Shown: positions 43,871 to 56,312, counted from the first letter of the stretch. The stretch: 64,000 nt of DNA from Panicum virgatum (GCF_016808335.1 NC_053148.1:13544433-13608432); one strand, 5' to 3'. Notes: generated by a model from the sequence alone, not told the origin. Translations and numbers: made by a program.

Positions 43871-44407
43871 TTAACATGATAAAAAGTTACAATTCAGTTT
43901 GAGAAGCTCACTAATACAAGGAGATTGTGATCTCCAAACCGCACTATGCACAGTACGCTTTGCTAAGCTAGCCAGCTCATGAGCCACTCTATTGCACTCT
44001 CTTCCTATTTTGCTAACTTTTACCTCTGGAAGCAAAACCATGGCAGCCTTTATCTCTTTTATAATCCCAGAAAAGCGTGATCTGTCCATCGTCGAGTCGT
44101 GTAATGCTTTTACAACATAAAAACAGTTAGACTCTATGACCGTAGGCTTACCGATCCATTCCACTGCTAGCTGAACTCCTTCTAGACAAGCTGTTGCCTC
44201 CGCTTCCTATACTGACGAGCATCTCTGTATGAGCTTCCAAGCTGTCAAAAGGACCTGACCAGCATGGTCTCTGATGATCAAACCGATGCTCGCCTCCCCG
44301 GACTGTGCACTAAAGGCAGCATCCACATTGATTTTTACCCATCCTTGCATGGGTGGTTTCCAGTCTGACATTTGTTTCGTTTTCCCCTGAATCCCATCAT
44401 TCCTCAT
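43871..44407 (-). pseudogene. LINE RNase H domain
   Basis: C-terminal part of LINE ORF2, in two ORFs. GWVKINVDAAF holds the first catalytic Asp, IGLIIRDHAGQVLL follows, and after one stop there is EWIGKPTVIESNC, ALHDS and RECNRVAHELASLA. RNase H at this place is usual for plant L1 elements. One stop lies at 44,204-44,206. Confidence 0.85.
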
Positions 44408-44510
44408 CGCTAGTGATCAGGTACTAACTACCTGTGACTTTCCTTTATCATTATGACTTGCACCGTGTCTTATGTTCAGCAAAGAGGACCAGTAGTTCTT
44501 CACAAATGTT

Positions 44511-44628
44511 TTTGATAGGAAAACTCTAAGGGAAGCCCTCGGAGCATAAAGGTGTGGCACCCAGGATTTGAACCCTTGGTGGGAGCACTCCAACCAGTGG
44601 CCTTTGCCACTGCGCTGTGAACCCCTTC
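44511..44628 (-). mobile_element. tRNA-derived SINE, 118 bp, with 19-bp target duplication
   Basis: Flanked by identical 19-base repeats (44,492-44,510 and 44,629-44,647; GTAGTTCTTCACAAATGTT). On the minus strand it has an RNA polymerase III A-box-like AGCGCAGTGG (44,607-44,616) and B box GGTTCAAATCC (44,564-44,574), about 33 bases apart. The 3' end is CTATCAAAA, right beside the target repeat. It is nested in the LINE, and so younger than it. It is not a functional tRNA. Confidence 0.88.
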
Positions 44629-44647
44629 GTAGTTCTTCACAAATGTT

Positions 44648-45282
44648 GCCGATGCTTCCACCGACGCAGAGCCCTTCCTGTGCACTGCATCATTACGCAG
44701 GTGCCAGGCTCTCCAAAAGCATAATAGAATCTGCGCTCTTACTTCTGTATCTAATTTGTCCAACAACAAAAGGAACCATTCTGGGTCAGATCTTACTAGA
44801 ATATCCTCCGGTAACAAATCCCAATCCTTTTTGAGCTCTTCGCGTAAAGCTCTCGACTTTGTGCACCCAACCACTGCATGGTAACCATCTTCCTCGCCTC
44901 TACCGCATAATCGGCAAGTGCTGTCAGAGTCTAGGTTTGTCCTCATCCTATTTTGCATTGTAGCCAGACCCTCGGTTGCTAGCTTCCAGGCAAAGATTTT
45001 TAACTTATGAGGAACCGGGGTACTCCATAGCTGTTTCCATGCCCTTCTCCCTCCATCCATTAAACTACTGGTACTTGCCACTCCCTGTTGTTGTATGACA
45101 TCCCTGAGAGCAAGCTTGTAAGCACTCCGGACTGAGAAAAGACCACTTTTTTCAAAGTGCCATGCAAGGGAGTCATCAGTAGGTCTACTTGGGATTCTAA
45201 TCTTCAACACTTCCTCTGCATCATGCTCATGAAAAATTGTTTTGCCTAGATCCCTGTCCCAATCCCGCACATCTTCACGCAT
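44648..45282 (-). pseudogene. LINE zinc-binding (zf-RVT) domain region
   Basis: The ORF reads SGLFSVRSAYKLAL, WSTPVPHKLKIFAWKLATEG, then the zinc-binding CRLCGRGEEDGYHAVVGC, and FWRAWHLRNDAVHRKG. It sits between the reverse transcriptase and RNase H of ORF2. The SINE interrupts its downstream end, adding foreign residues to the ORF. Confidence 0.85.
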
Positions 45283-45514
45283 AAGTTGGGATACCCATCA
45301 CAGTCGGCACCTTGTTCTTTTCCCTGTTATTTTCAGTAGTGAATCTTTAGGTATCCAATTATCCCGCCAAATCTGGATCTTATCACCATTCCCAACTCAC
45401 CATATGATCCCCTTTTCTAGTAACTCTACCCCAAACTCAATTCCCTTCCAGGGGGGAGACGAATCTATAGGGAATATTGTATCGATCAGTTCACCGTATG
45501 GGTAGTACTTGGCT

Positions 45515-46492
45515 TTAAATACACGAGCACACAGGCTCTTGGGGTGTGCCACCAGCCTCCAAGCTTGTCTTGCCAACAGCGCCCTGATTAAATAATTTCA
45601 TATCCCGAAAACCCATACCTCCCATGTGCTTTGGCATCATCATCTTTTCCCAGGATATCCAATGTACTTTTCTCCGATCTGGTTCGTCCCCCCACCAAAA
45701 ATTTCGGATCATTTTCATGTACTCCTCACAATGTCCAGCTGGTAGTTTGAAAATCCCCATCACATAGGTCGGTATAGCTTGTGCAACCGCCTTGATTAGT
45801 ACCTCTTTGCCTCCAGCTGACATATGTTTTCCGACCACCCTGTCATCCGTTTTGCAAGGCGTTCCTTTGTTGGCTAGAAGCGTTCTGCTTTCATACGCCC
45901 CTCTGGTACTGGTAGTCCCAAATATTTCTCCTCAAATGATGTATTCTGAACTCCCAAGCAGTTTGTGATCTCTGTTTGTGTGCCTTCTGTGCGTTGGGGC
46001 CCTACCAAAATTGAGCACTTGTCCGGATTAAATCTTTGGCATGTACATCGTTCAAACGTGTTGATTGCCTCTTTTACCTTTACAGCCTGCTGACCATTAG
46101 CTTTAAAGAATAACAAACTATCATATGCAAACAGCAGGTTTGAGATGCTCGGAGCCCTTCTGCAAATCTTCATCTCCTCTGGTTCTTGTCTCTCCGCATA
46201 ATTATTCAGAATACATGAAAGTCCTTCGGCCACAAATAGGAACAAATAAGGCGAAAGGGGGTCACCTTGTCGGAGGCCTCTCGAGGGCACAAATGGTTCT
46301 AGCAGCACCCCATTAAAGCAAACTGAATATTGGACTGATGTGATGCAATTCATGGTCCAACAGATCCACTGTTCAGCAAAACCCAATTTCTGCATGATAC
46401 CCTGCAAGCAGTGCCAATCAACTCTGTCATATGCTTTTGATAAGTCAAGTTTATAGGCATAGAAATTATTCCTTTCACCATTGCTCTTCTGG
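45515..46492 (-). pseudogene. LINE reverse transcriptase, C-terminal part
   Basis: Segments include SRGLRQGDPLSPYLFLF and LPAGHCEEYMKMIRNFWWG, and the catalytic box. Where LINE reverse transcriptases have F/Y-A-D-D, this copy reads LLFAYDSLLFF: the first catalytic Asp is Tyr. The enzyme would be inactive even without Gypsy-2. The frame starts at 46,492, exactly at the Gypsy-2 insertion. Confidence 0.88.
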
Positions 46493-46903
46493 TGTCAGAC
46501 CCGAGGCGGACTGCTTATTGGCATAGAATGTTCTAGAGTAAGGGATAGCTCATGGATGTATCTTACCTCTCTTGTAACTACCCGGATAGGCGTAGAACTA
46601 GTCGCAGTACAAAAGGAAACTACCCATCGTGCTGTAGTAGGACTCAATCGTACTGGGCTAGGACTTTTCATGTAACTCTGTCCCCCCGGATATATAAGGG
46701 CGGGCAGGGACCCCCTCAAAAGACATCAACACCTAAGGCAATACAAACCACCACACAGGACGTAGGGTATTACGCAACTCGCGGCCCGAACCTGTCTAAA
46801 TCTTTGTGTTCCTTGCACCATCGAGTTTCAGAGCCGTCGATCCCTACCTACAAACCTTACTGCTAAGGGTATCCCTTAGCTGGCTTGGCGGTAAACACCG
46901 ACA
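46493..46903 (+). repeat. Gypsy-2 5' LTR, 411 bp
   Basis: Starts TGTCAGACCCGAGG and ends AACACCGACA. TATA box GGATATATAAGG at 46,688. Conserved block ACACAGGACGTAGGGTATTA (from 46,752) and GCGGCCCGAACCTGTCTAA follow. Compared with the 3' LTR it lacks the short TACCTTACCTTG duplication. Confidence 0.93.
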
Positions 46904-46925
46904 GCTGGCGCGCCAGGTAGGGGAC
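46904..46925 (+). promoter_or_regulatory. Gypsy-2 primer-binding site
   Basis: GCTGGCGCGCCAGGTAGGGG follows the LTR by 0-2 bases. Gypsy-1 has the matching TTGGCGCGCCAGGTAGGGG. The primer tRNA is not assigned. Confidence 0.75.
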
Positions 46926-46949
46926 TCGGCGAGTTCATCGGCGAGTTCG

Positions 46950-49297
46950 ATGGCCACCTTCGCTTTCAGCACCATGGCGCCTCCCCAAGGCGCCACCTTC
47001 GTCTTCGGCTCGTGGGTTTGTGTCGCCAATAGTTCGGATGGCTTCGACAGCCACCTAACCAACTCACCCACACTGAAGATCACCACGTCGGAAGACTCCA
47101 ACAAACTCGCCGGATCTGACGATCGTGGCATCATGTTTCTTCCCGACCTTACCAACGAGATCGATGCGAAACTTGAAGACAATTCGAGTTCCACTCGGAC
47201 TCAGATCATGTTGCTCGGATTGGGACTCCTCTTGCTCAATCCGTCTTCGGGTTGCGCAATTCATCATCTGCTTACAAACAGATGATCAGATCCATCTATG
47301 AAAATAGCTTGGAACACCTTCTCTACGTCGAGAACCACTCAGTCACCGCTAGCCGAGAGGCACCCATTTTCGACATATATCCAGATCCAGTCGAGTCATC
47401 TCAAGACAGCCTGGATTTCATCACCAATGCGTTGGCAAAAATCCAACTCGAGTCCTGCCAAAGTCATACTCTCGCAAAACTACTCAACAACCTTCGGGAA
47501 GTTTCCAGCATTGATGATCTCCCGTTTCAACACGGTACTCCCCACGTAACCGAGATAGAAACTGGGCCTGGAGGAACCGTCCTAGCTGATTACGAATCAG
47601 ACCTGGAAAGCTTCTCTCCCAAACGCTTGGTTCCGGTGATCATCCAACAACCCGCAGGTGCTCCTAGCCAGCATGATCCCAACGAAGCTCTGGATCAGAT
47701 TTCAGAAGACAACCTGACCCAAGATGCTCCACAAGATGAGGATGAAGCTATTCGCATAGCTCGCAGAGCAAGAAATCAATGTAAAGGAGAACACAGGGTT
47801 CAAGTTGCTGAGCGAGCTCGCCTTCCCCCGCGCAACCTCAACAATGAATTCAACAACGTCGTGGATCCAGTCTTCAGAACCCCAATCGCCGCGATGACAG
47901 AAGCAACCCTGCGGCTCATGCAGATGCCTCAAAACCCGCAGATGGAACGTGTCATACACCTTGCCAAGAACGCCGTTGAACAACTCGAGAGACAAAACCC
48001 GTTGTCCTCGCTTCATGGCACCCGGTCTAGGGCCACTGCAATAGTCATACCTCAAGCAAGCCGTACTCCCGGAGGCCACCATCGCCAACAACACCTGGAG
48101 TAGCAAAATCAAAGAATCTGGGAGGATCAGGAAGTCGCAAAGCATCCATCGACCCAGGGGTGGCCAACCACCGGTAAACCAAGCCCCTGGGCCTCAGTCA
48201 AATTGCAACAACACCAACCGCGGGCACAACAGGGAGGAGGTAGCCGATTCCATAGTGGACGCACGGGACATCATCAACGCAAGACGCAGATCGTAGCTTG
48301 CAGACAACTCCGATCGCTTCCAAGCCCTCAGCAGAGTCTTTGACAACATCGAGTACCCGAAGAATTTCAAGCCTACGAACATCCAAAAGTATGATGGTAA
48401 GCAAGACCCTGCTCAGTGGTTACGTTTATACTTGTCCGGTGTTAGTGTTGCAGGGGGAGACACCAACACCAAGATCCTCTACTTCCCGATGGCCCTGGAG
48501 CCCGCACCCCTCACGTGGCTCGAAAGTTTGGCGCGCGAGTCCATACACTCATGGGATGACCTCAAGAAGGCCTTCATCGACAAGTTCCAAGGGTCGCTAC
48601 ATCGAGTAGCTACTCGACATGCCCTGTCCATGTGCAAGCAGGAGCAAGGCGAGTCGATCAGATCCTACATCAAGCGCTTCTTCGACACAAGAGCCACCAT
48701 CCCAATGTCGCCGACAACGACGTTATCGACTACTTCCAGAGCGGCATCACCGTCCAGTCTCTGTACCGTGACTTCGGGTGTAATCGCCCCAAAATGGTAG
48801 TGGAGCTACGAGACATGATGCAGTGCTGGGCGGACGAAGAAGAGCAAGAACGTAGTCGCTTTCCATGCCGTAACAACGACAACAATGGAAAGCGCCACAA
48901 CGACCGTGGAGGGCCCAGTAACCAGCGGGATCCTGCGCGTAAGCGCAAGCCTAACAACACTGTCGGCACCATGGATCGCACCCCGCGTGGTAAGAAGGGC
49001 GACAAACCGCAGGACCAGTTCGACAAGATTCTTCACAACAAAAGGTGTCCAATTCACCCCAAGAGCAACCACTCGATGTGGGAGTGCACGATCCTGCGCA
49101 AATCCTTCCAGTCGGCACCTGCAAACGCTCCTAAGAAAAAGCAGAACAAAGATGACGAAGATGACAAGAAAGACCTCGATGGTTTCCAACAGCAACAAAA
49201 TGTCATCAACGTCATATTTGGAGGAGATCCCAGCTTCTCCAAGCTAGCCCAGAAGCTCCTACTCAGAGAGATCCTTTCAGTCGAGCCAGCAATTTAG
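46950..49297 (+). pseudogene. Gypsy-2 gag polyprotein
   Basis: The ATG at 46,950 begins MATFAFSTMAPPQGATFVFG, like Gypsy-1. A long hydrophilic region (47,252-48,103) precedes the gag domain at about 48,420-48,700 (LYFPMALEPAPLTWLESLA, DDLKKAFIDKFQG, QEQGESIRSYIKRFF), and a Lys-rich segment with CPIHPKSNHSMWEC (a zinc-knuckle-like motif) lies near 49,050. Frames change at about 47,240, 48,100 and 48,700. Confidence 0.88.
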
Positions 49298-50014
49298 AGG
49301 CCACTGAAATACAGCGAGGTCCCCATTACCTTCTCCAGGGAAGATCAATGGACCAGCTTCTCTGAACCCAAAAAATTCCCACTAGTACTCGACCCAGTCG
49401 TCCAAGGCACCAAGCTCACTCGAGTACTCATCGACGGAAAAAGTGGGCTAAACCTGATCTTCGCAAGTACATTAGCCAAGATGGGCCTTAACTACATGAG
49501 TCTACTTACTCCGAGCAAGGCCCCATTCTACGGCATCGTCCCTGGAAATTCTTCCACACCAATTGGCTCGGTCACTCTTCCGGTCACATTTGGTACAGAA
49601 CAGAACTTCCGGACAGAGTACATCAAGTTCGAAGTAGCCAACTTCGAATCTTCTTACTACGCTATCCTGGGAAGACCAGCGCTAGCTAAGTTCATGGCAG
49701 TACCACATTATGTGTACCTGCTCCTCAAGATGCTGGGTAACACAGGAGTGCTTTCCCTACGCGGAGACCTCCTCAAGTCATTTGAATGCGACAAGGAAGT
49801 AATAGATCACGCTGCTACAATACGAGTTCCCAGCTCTGTCAGTGAAATACTTGCTGCCGCTAAGAAACTCTCGCTCAAAGAGTCAATGCCCTCCAAGAAG
49901 CCAAGCCAGTCGTCGGTCAAACCAACTGGTGACGTGGGCACCAAGACTATCCAGCTACAAGAAGGAGATGACTCCAAAACCGCTATCATCGGAATAGGTC
50001 TAGGCGACAAATAG
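49298..50014 (+). pseudogene. Gypsy-2 protease region
   Basis: After a stop at 49,295-49,297 the frame resumes with VLIDGKSGLNLIFAS (the usual D-S/T-G triad is D-G-K), KAPFYGIVPGN, LPVTFGT, YYAILGRPALAKFMAVPHYV and a linker. It is homologous to the split region of Gypsy-1 at 8,335-8,673/10,443-10,840. It ends at TAG (50,012-50,014), a likely CAG-to-TAG change. Confidence 0.85.
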
Positions 50015-51690
50015 GAACTCGATCTCGTCAACTTCCTTAGGGCCAACCGAGACGTATTCGCGTGGAAACCAGCGGATATGCCAGGGGTGCCCAAGGAGTT
50101 GATCGAGCATGCCTTGAAGGTTGGCCCTAAAGCCACACCAAAGAAGCAACAGTTGCGGCGTTTCTCACCGGACAAGCGAGAAGCCATCAAGAAAGAGCTG
50201 GTGAAACTACTCGCAGCAGGGTTTATCAAGGAAGTCTACCATCCTGAGTGGTTGGCCAACCTTGTACTCGTCCAGAAGAATAACAACAACGAGTGGAGGA
50301 TGTGCGTCGACTACACCGATCTAACCAAGCTTTGCCCAAAGGATCCTTTCGGGCTACCACGTATTGATCAAGTAATCGACTCTACAGCAGGATGTGTCCT
50401 GTTATCCTTCCTCGACTGCTACTCAGGGTATCATCAGATTGCCTTGAAAGAAGAAGACCAAATCAAGACGGTCTTCATCACCCCTTATGGGGCATACACC
50501 TACAAGACCATATCCTTCGGGTTGAAGAACGCTGGTGCAACCTACCAGCGTGCGATACAGCTGTGCTTTGCCGATAAGCTACATCGCAATGTTGAAGCTT
50601 ATGTCGATGACGCTGTCGTCAAAACTAAGACCCAGGATCAATTCATTGCTGACCTGGAAGAGACCTTCAACAGCCTCCAAAAATTTCGCTGGAAACTCAA
50701 CCCAACTAAGTGTGTCTTTGGCGTACCCTCTGGAAAATTACTCGGATTCATTGTAAGCAACCGAGTAATCGAGGCCAATCCAGAGAAGATCAACGCCATC
50801 ATGGCCATGGATGCTCCAGCTACTATCAAGGACGTCTAGAAGCTCACAGGCTGCATGGCAGCCCTGAACCGGTTCTTGTCCATGCTTGGCGAATGGGGCT
50901 TACCCTTCTTCAAGCTCCTCAAGCGACAAGACAAATTCAAGTGGACTACAGAAGCCGCGGAAGCACTCGAGAACCTCAAGCATTATCTCCAGTCATCGCT
51001 GACTCTAATAGCTCCACTACCCGGCGAGGAACTACTCCTCTACATCGCTGTGACTACTCATGTAGTCAGTACGGCTATAGTAGTTGAACGTCCGGAGGAA
51101 GACCACGCTTATGGCGTCCAGAGACCAATTTACTTCATCAGTGAAGTACTCTCTGAATCAAAGGTTAGATATCCATCAATTCAGAAACTTCTGTACGGAA
51201 TTCTAATCACCTCCAGGAAGTTTCGACACTACTTCGATGAGTACAAGATCTCAGTAATAACTGACTTCCCATTGGGGGATATACTCCACAATCGGGATGC
51301 CACTAGACGAATCTCAAAGTGGGTAGTTGAACTGGGAGCTTTGGAAATCAACTTCAAGACAAGAACAGCAATCAAGTCACAAGCACTAGTCGACTTCTTA
51401 GCTGAGTGGCGGGAAAATCAAATCCCAGCACCTCACAACGTCCCAGAGCATTGGGTAATGTACTTTGATGGCTCACTCAAGCTTGACGGAGGCGGCACGG
51501 GAGTTCTGTTCATCTCCCCCAAGGGAGAACAATTGAAGTATGCGTTACAAATCTTGTTCAAAGTCTCCAACAATGAAGCTGAATACGAGGCACTGCTACA
51601 TGGCCTTCAACTAGCAGTTTCTATTGGCATCAAGCGACTACTTGTCTACGGTGATTCCGTACTCGTCGTCCAACAAGTAAATAAAGAATA
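50015..51690 (+). pseudogene. Gypsy-2 reverse transcriptase and RNase H
   Basis: RT motifs: MPGVPKELIEHA, RMCVDYTDLTKLCPKDPFGLPR, LSFLDCYSGYHQI and catalytic AYVDDAVVKTK (about 50,600). A stop interrupts at 50,837 (DV-stop-KLTGCMAALNRF, consistent with CAG-to-TAG). RNase H follows: MYFDGSLKLDGGGTG, NNEAEYEALLHG, VYGDSVLVVQQVNKE, with a stop at 51,689 (TGG-to-TAG pattern). All catalytic Asp/Glu residues recognised in these domains are present. Confidence 0.9.
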
Positions 51691-51709
51691 GGACATCAAC
51701 AGGGATACA

Positions 51710-53205
51710 ATGGATGCATACATCGAAGAAATCAGAAAGCTCGAAAACAAGTTCTCAGGATTGGAAATCCACCATATAGATCGTGACAACAACGTGGGAG
51801 CTGATGTCCTTTCCAAACTCAGATCTACTCGAGCAGCTGTTCCACCTGGAGTTTTTGTCCATGAACTTCATTATCCATCAGTCAAGGTACAAAGCCAACA
51901 AGCCATTGACACGGAGGCCTCGGCCACAATCAGAGAAGTACTGATGATCGAAGAAGATTGGCGGATCCAGTTTATCGACTTCATCAAGGAGTTCAAGCTT
52001 CCACCACATGTCGATCCCAAAAGCCCTGAAGCTGCCCGCATCATCAGTCATAGCAAGGGTTTCGTCCTCGTCGGCGACAACCTATACAAGCGTTCCCCTT
52101 CTGGCATCCTCATGAAGTGCGTTACCCTTGAAGAAGGCAAAGACATCCTCAGAGAAATACACGAAGGGGTCTGCGGCAACCACACCGCGTCAAGGACATT
52201 AGTCGGCAAGGCTTACAGGTCAGGGTTCTCCTGGCCAACAGCTATTTCAGATGCAGAAGACCTTGTCAAACGATGCCCCGGCTGCCAATTCTTTGGTAAA
52301 AAGACTCACGTCCCAGCACACAACCTGATAACAATCCCTCCATCATGGTCGTTTGCCTGTTGGAGTTTGGACATGATTGGACCATTAACCGTAGCTCCAG
52401 GAGGATTCAATCATGTGCGGGTAGCAGTCGACAAGTTTACCAAGTGGATTGAGTACAAGCCCATTGTCAAAATCTCATCAGATAGAGCAGTGGATTTCAT
52501 CTCCGACATCATTCACCGGTTCGGATTACCGCACACTATCATTACGGATCTTGGCTCTAACTTCAAGTCACAATCTTTTTGGGATTTCTGCGACAACTCC
52601 TGCATTGAGGTCAAATATGCTTCAGTAGCTCACCCTCGAGAAAATGGTCAAGTGGAACGCATCAATGGCTTAGTACTCGACAGCTTGAAGAAAATACTCT
52701 ACGATGCTAACACCAAGAAAGGTGGCAAGTGGATTCAAAAATTACCCCATGTGGTCTGGGGGCTGCGGACACAGCCTAGCAAAGCAACTGGACAATCTCC
52801 TTTCTTCCTCACTTATGGGTCAGAGACTATACTACCCGCAGATATCATGTGGAAATCTCCAAGAGTAGAAGCCTATCAAGAAGGAGAAGCAATGAAGCCC
52901 GACAACTTGAGTTAGATTCAGTCGAAGAAGCAAGAACCAATGCTTTGACCCAATCGGCTAGATATCTTCAAGGAGTCAGACGCTATCATGATCGCAATGT
53001 CCAGCAAAGATCTTTCAACGTTGGAGATCTAGTACTACGAAGGATTCAAGATGAGACAGGATTGCACAAGCTAAATTCCAGACGGGAGGGTCCTTTCATC
53101 GTAACTAAGGTTACAAGACCCGAATCATACAGAATCACTGATGAAGATGGCAATGAGGTACCCAATTCCTGGAATATTGAGCACTTGCGCAAATTCTATC
53201 CTTGA
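51710..53205 (+). pseudogene. Gypsy-2 integrase and C-terminal pol
   Basis: The HHCC zinc region (GNHTASRTLVGKAY, CPGCQFF) near 52,170-52,300 is followed by the DDE core: SLDMIGPLTVAPGGFNHV (first Asp), HTIITDLGSNFKS (second), ENGQVERINGL (Glu). A C-terminal part with SETILPADI and YHDRNV runs to a stop at 53,203. One frameshift at about 52,890 separates the two ORFs. Domain order is after RNase H, as in Ty3/gypsy. Confidence 0.9.
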
Positions 53206-53394
53206 TCCAAGCAATATGGTGATGTCAGTTGACATCTTTAATAAAGCAAGGGTTCTTTACCAGCATATCAACTACATTGAAGGCAGTTTTTAATCTGACA
53301 GCATCACCTGCTCAGGATAGCTTACACAGTTTTCCATCAAGATTACTGTACAAGCCACATCCTTGTCCTCGGTATAAGGGCACAACCTACTCGC

Positions 53395-53890
53395 CTAGCT
53401 CGAGAAGGTATATGGATACCTTTACTAGTTTGTTCATCTTGGGTAACTTGACAGAGTTCATCCTAACATGTCAACTATAAGGAACTCCAGCCTTGTGTCA
53501 AAGGCAAAACTACTCGCTCGCTCGAGTATGTTATGGATACTACTCAATTTTTTCCTTCTGGGGTAACCCGACGGGGTTCATCCTAACCGGTCAATCTTAG
53601 TAGTTACTCCAGTCTACAAGTTAGACACCCTATTCGCAAGCTCGAATAGGTATTGGATATTTCTAAGAGGGTTTCATCTTGGATAACTCGACAGGGTTCA
53701 TCCTAACAGATCTTTCTTAGAAATTACTCCAGTCCTTGGTCAGAACACACTACTCGCTTGCTCGAGTAGTTTATGGATATCTTTACAGTCTTGCTATCTG
53801 GGTAATCCGACGGGATTCACCTTAACTGATCAACTATAGAGATTACTCCATGTGAACATTCTATTCGATTGATCAAGTAGTTTGTACTTA
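53395..53890. repeat. 120-bp tandem repeats in Gypsy-2 (about four copies)
   Basis: ATGGATA with following T-rich sequence recurs near 53,411, 53,530, 53,652 (ATTGGATA) and 53,774. Each unit also has CTACTCGCTNGCTCGAGTAG, GGGTAACNCGACNGGGTTCA and a closing ATTACTCCA. The array lies between pol and the 3' end of the antisense gene. Confidence 0.85.
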
Positions 53891-54002
53891 TCCTACGGTA
53901 TCAGATCATACTTCTGAAGACACACCAACAGGATATAAACAATATCTACAAAAAAAAAGATCTTACGAAAGAATACAAGAGTTGTTACAAGCAGTTTACT
54001 CT

Positions 54003-56312
54003 ACCAAATTTCTCAGAATTTCCTCAGCGATTATCTGATTCTTTACAATAGTCCTGCAATTTCTCATCAGAGCAATCGGGAGCTATTCCTTTGGCTATGG
54101 GAGCTAAATTAAATTGAGGCAAGATGACTTGACAACTCTAATCATGTGGGTCAGATAATTCTTGGAGGTGGCCGTCATGACGTCAAAGACCTTCTTGGGA
54201 GCCTCTTCTAGACGCTCTACCAAGGACTTGCTACTCGACAACCCTTCTTCAGAATCTACCATATCCACAATGACTTGAGCTGCTGCTACAAGTCGAATAT
54301 GATCACTAGGAGAACCTGATAGAAGGATATTTCAATGATTATCATTGGCAGAGCAATATCAAGACAAGAGATCAAATACTCACAAGCTTGAGTGATCTGC
54401 AACTGTTCTTGAAGCTTTGACTTATCTTCCTGGAGCTTTGATTTCTCTTCTTCAAGACTCCTGATCTGCCATTTCATGTCACAAAGTTCTAGATGTTGCT
54501 TTCGGTTTGCTTCATACAGCTTGTTCCGAGCAGCAAGGGATTCATCTAGTCGTTTGGCAATCAGGGCATTTTGTTGCTCCAAGGTTTTCCGATTATCGAC
54601 GGTCTTATATAAAGTATGAGACTTCAAAAAAGACCGATTGGCAACATCCTGTAACACACAGGGCAAAATTGGCCGGATATCATCAACTACTTGACAAAGG
54701 CAAGCAGCAGCAGAAGAAGGATTACCTTGGTATACTTAAAGCACCATTGCATGTAATCGGCAAGCTTCTTCACATTGTCTACAGACAACAACGGATCGTC
54801 AAAAAGCTCCTTACCTAACTCCTCCTGGGTAGATTGTGGCATAGACTGAAAGGGTACTAGTCGAACAGTGGGATTCTTCGACCCTTCAGCTCTATCACTG
54901 CCAAGTCCAGCAGCATTTGAAGTACCATCCACAGTTGGAGAAGGAGTAGGTGTGGGTACCTCAAGAGCCGATTCCTTTGATGTCCCAGGCATGTCCATGT
55001 TCGGGGAGAGAGCAGTCGAGTTCTCAATCAACCCAATTATTGGAGATTTAGGGGTGGATTGAGTACTTGTTTCTGGACTACTCTCTATCCAGTTACAGAA
55101 GTCCTGGATCTGATCCTTCTCTTGGAATGGCAGATATTGAATCCTAGCCAAGCAAAATTTGCAATAAGAAAGCTGAGGCAAACAGGATCTAATTAAAAGA
55201 ATATCATATTCTTACTGGCCAACGTCGATACGGCGTATCTTCCTCCGCAACAAAGCTCCAGGAGCGGCCTTCCGTTTCTTGCTATCATCAGAACCAGCAT
55301 CCACTAAAGTTGGCGGCATACAACACCATGTCTTGTAATTTTTCTACAAAAGTGGCAAGGATTTGTCAGAAAATCAAAACTTTTAACTATAAGTACTCGG
55401 CAGTGTTTCTCAAACACTTACCCCGGCATTCTCAGGTGGATTCTTTGCCCAGAAGAGTGTTGGCAACTTTAAAGACTTGTCGAAGTTGTCGAGTACTTTA
55501 CAACATCTTCTGATTACTTCGGAGTGAGCCATCGCTTCTGGTGACAATCTGGTAGAATCCTTTGTACCATCATATCTGAAGGCAGGATGTTGTCGATGCT
55601 GGATCCGACGGCTTACAAAGGAGAAGACCACATGATCACCGGTGATTCCTTTATTCTACCAATTCGCAATGGCTCTGAGGATGCACTCAACTTGATTGCC
55701 ACCAGGTCCATTACTCAACCAGTTTTCTTGGATTTGGGGGGCACCAGGAACTCTTTCTGCAAGTGGAGATTCAAAGTTCCTGACATGAAACCAGAATTTC
55801 TTCCACTCGATACCTTTACCTGCTGGATCATAAGCTCAATATTCGTCCCGGGTCTCAGGGCGAAGCACTAGTTCACATCCACCGACGACGACAGGTTTGG
55901 TGGCATTCGGGACGGGAACAAGGATGAAGAAATGTTGGAAAATGTGAAAGTGGGGAAGAATCCCAAGGAATGCTTCGCAGAAATGAGTAAAAATAGAAAG
56001 ATGCAAAATGGATTGGGGAGTCAGATGATGCAATTGGATTCCCCAGAATTGCAGAAGAGCATAGAAAAATTCCGACACGGGAAGTGCAAGGCCACGTTCC
56101 ACGAAATCATGGAACACAACGGTTTCAAGAGTACCTTCAAAGGGATATTCTTCTCCTTCGCCTGCGCGCCATTGGATCACGACCTGTGTTTGGAGAAGAC
56201 CCATCTCCAGTTCTTGAATAGCCGCTTGGGACATTTTACTTTTGCGCCAGCTCGTTGAAAGATTGGCAATTGCTTCGTCTTCAACATTGGACTTGTCTTT
56301 CTTGGGAGCCAT
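54003..56312 (-). pseudogene. Antisense five-exon gene of Gypsy-2, Transposase_28-like plus coiled coil
   Basis: Homolog of the antisense gene in Gypsy-1; function unknown. Proposed exons (minus): 56,312-55,422, 55,331-55,216, 55,143-54,726, 54,648-54,384 and 54,305 to about 54,003. Donors include GTAAG at 55,421, GTAAT at 54,725 and GTGAGT at 54,383; acceptors include GTTACAG at 54,649. Exon 1 has the domain start MAPKKDKSNVEDEA, EEYPFEGTLETVV and FYALLQFWGIQLHHL. Exon 4 is a Leu/Lys/Glu/Gln coiled coil; exon 5 shares DCSDEK-like sequence with the Gypsy-1 copy. Stops in exon 1 (about 55,836 and 55,670) and a frameshift in exon 5 show decay. Confidence 0.78.

Noticed and set aside
44550..44630. 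Possible tRNA gene
   Set aside because: The A and B boxes are present but the body does not form an acceptor stem, and the 19-bp flanking duplication shows it is a SINE.
44568..44834. Plus-strand ORF in the LINE
   Set aside because: Opposite strand of the zinc-binding domain and SINE, no motif.
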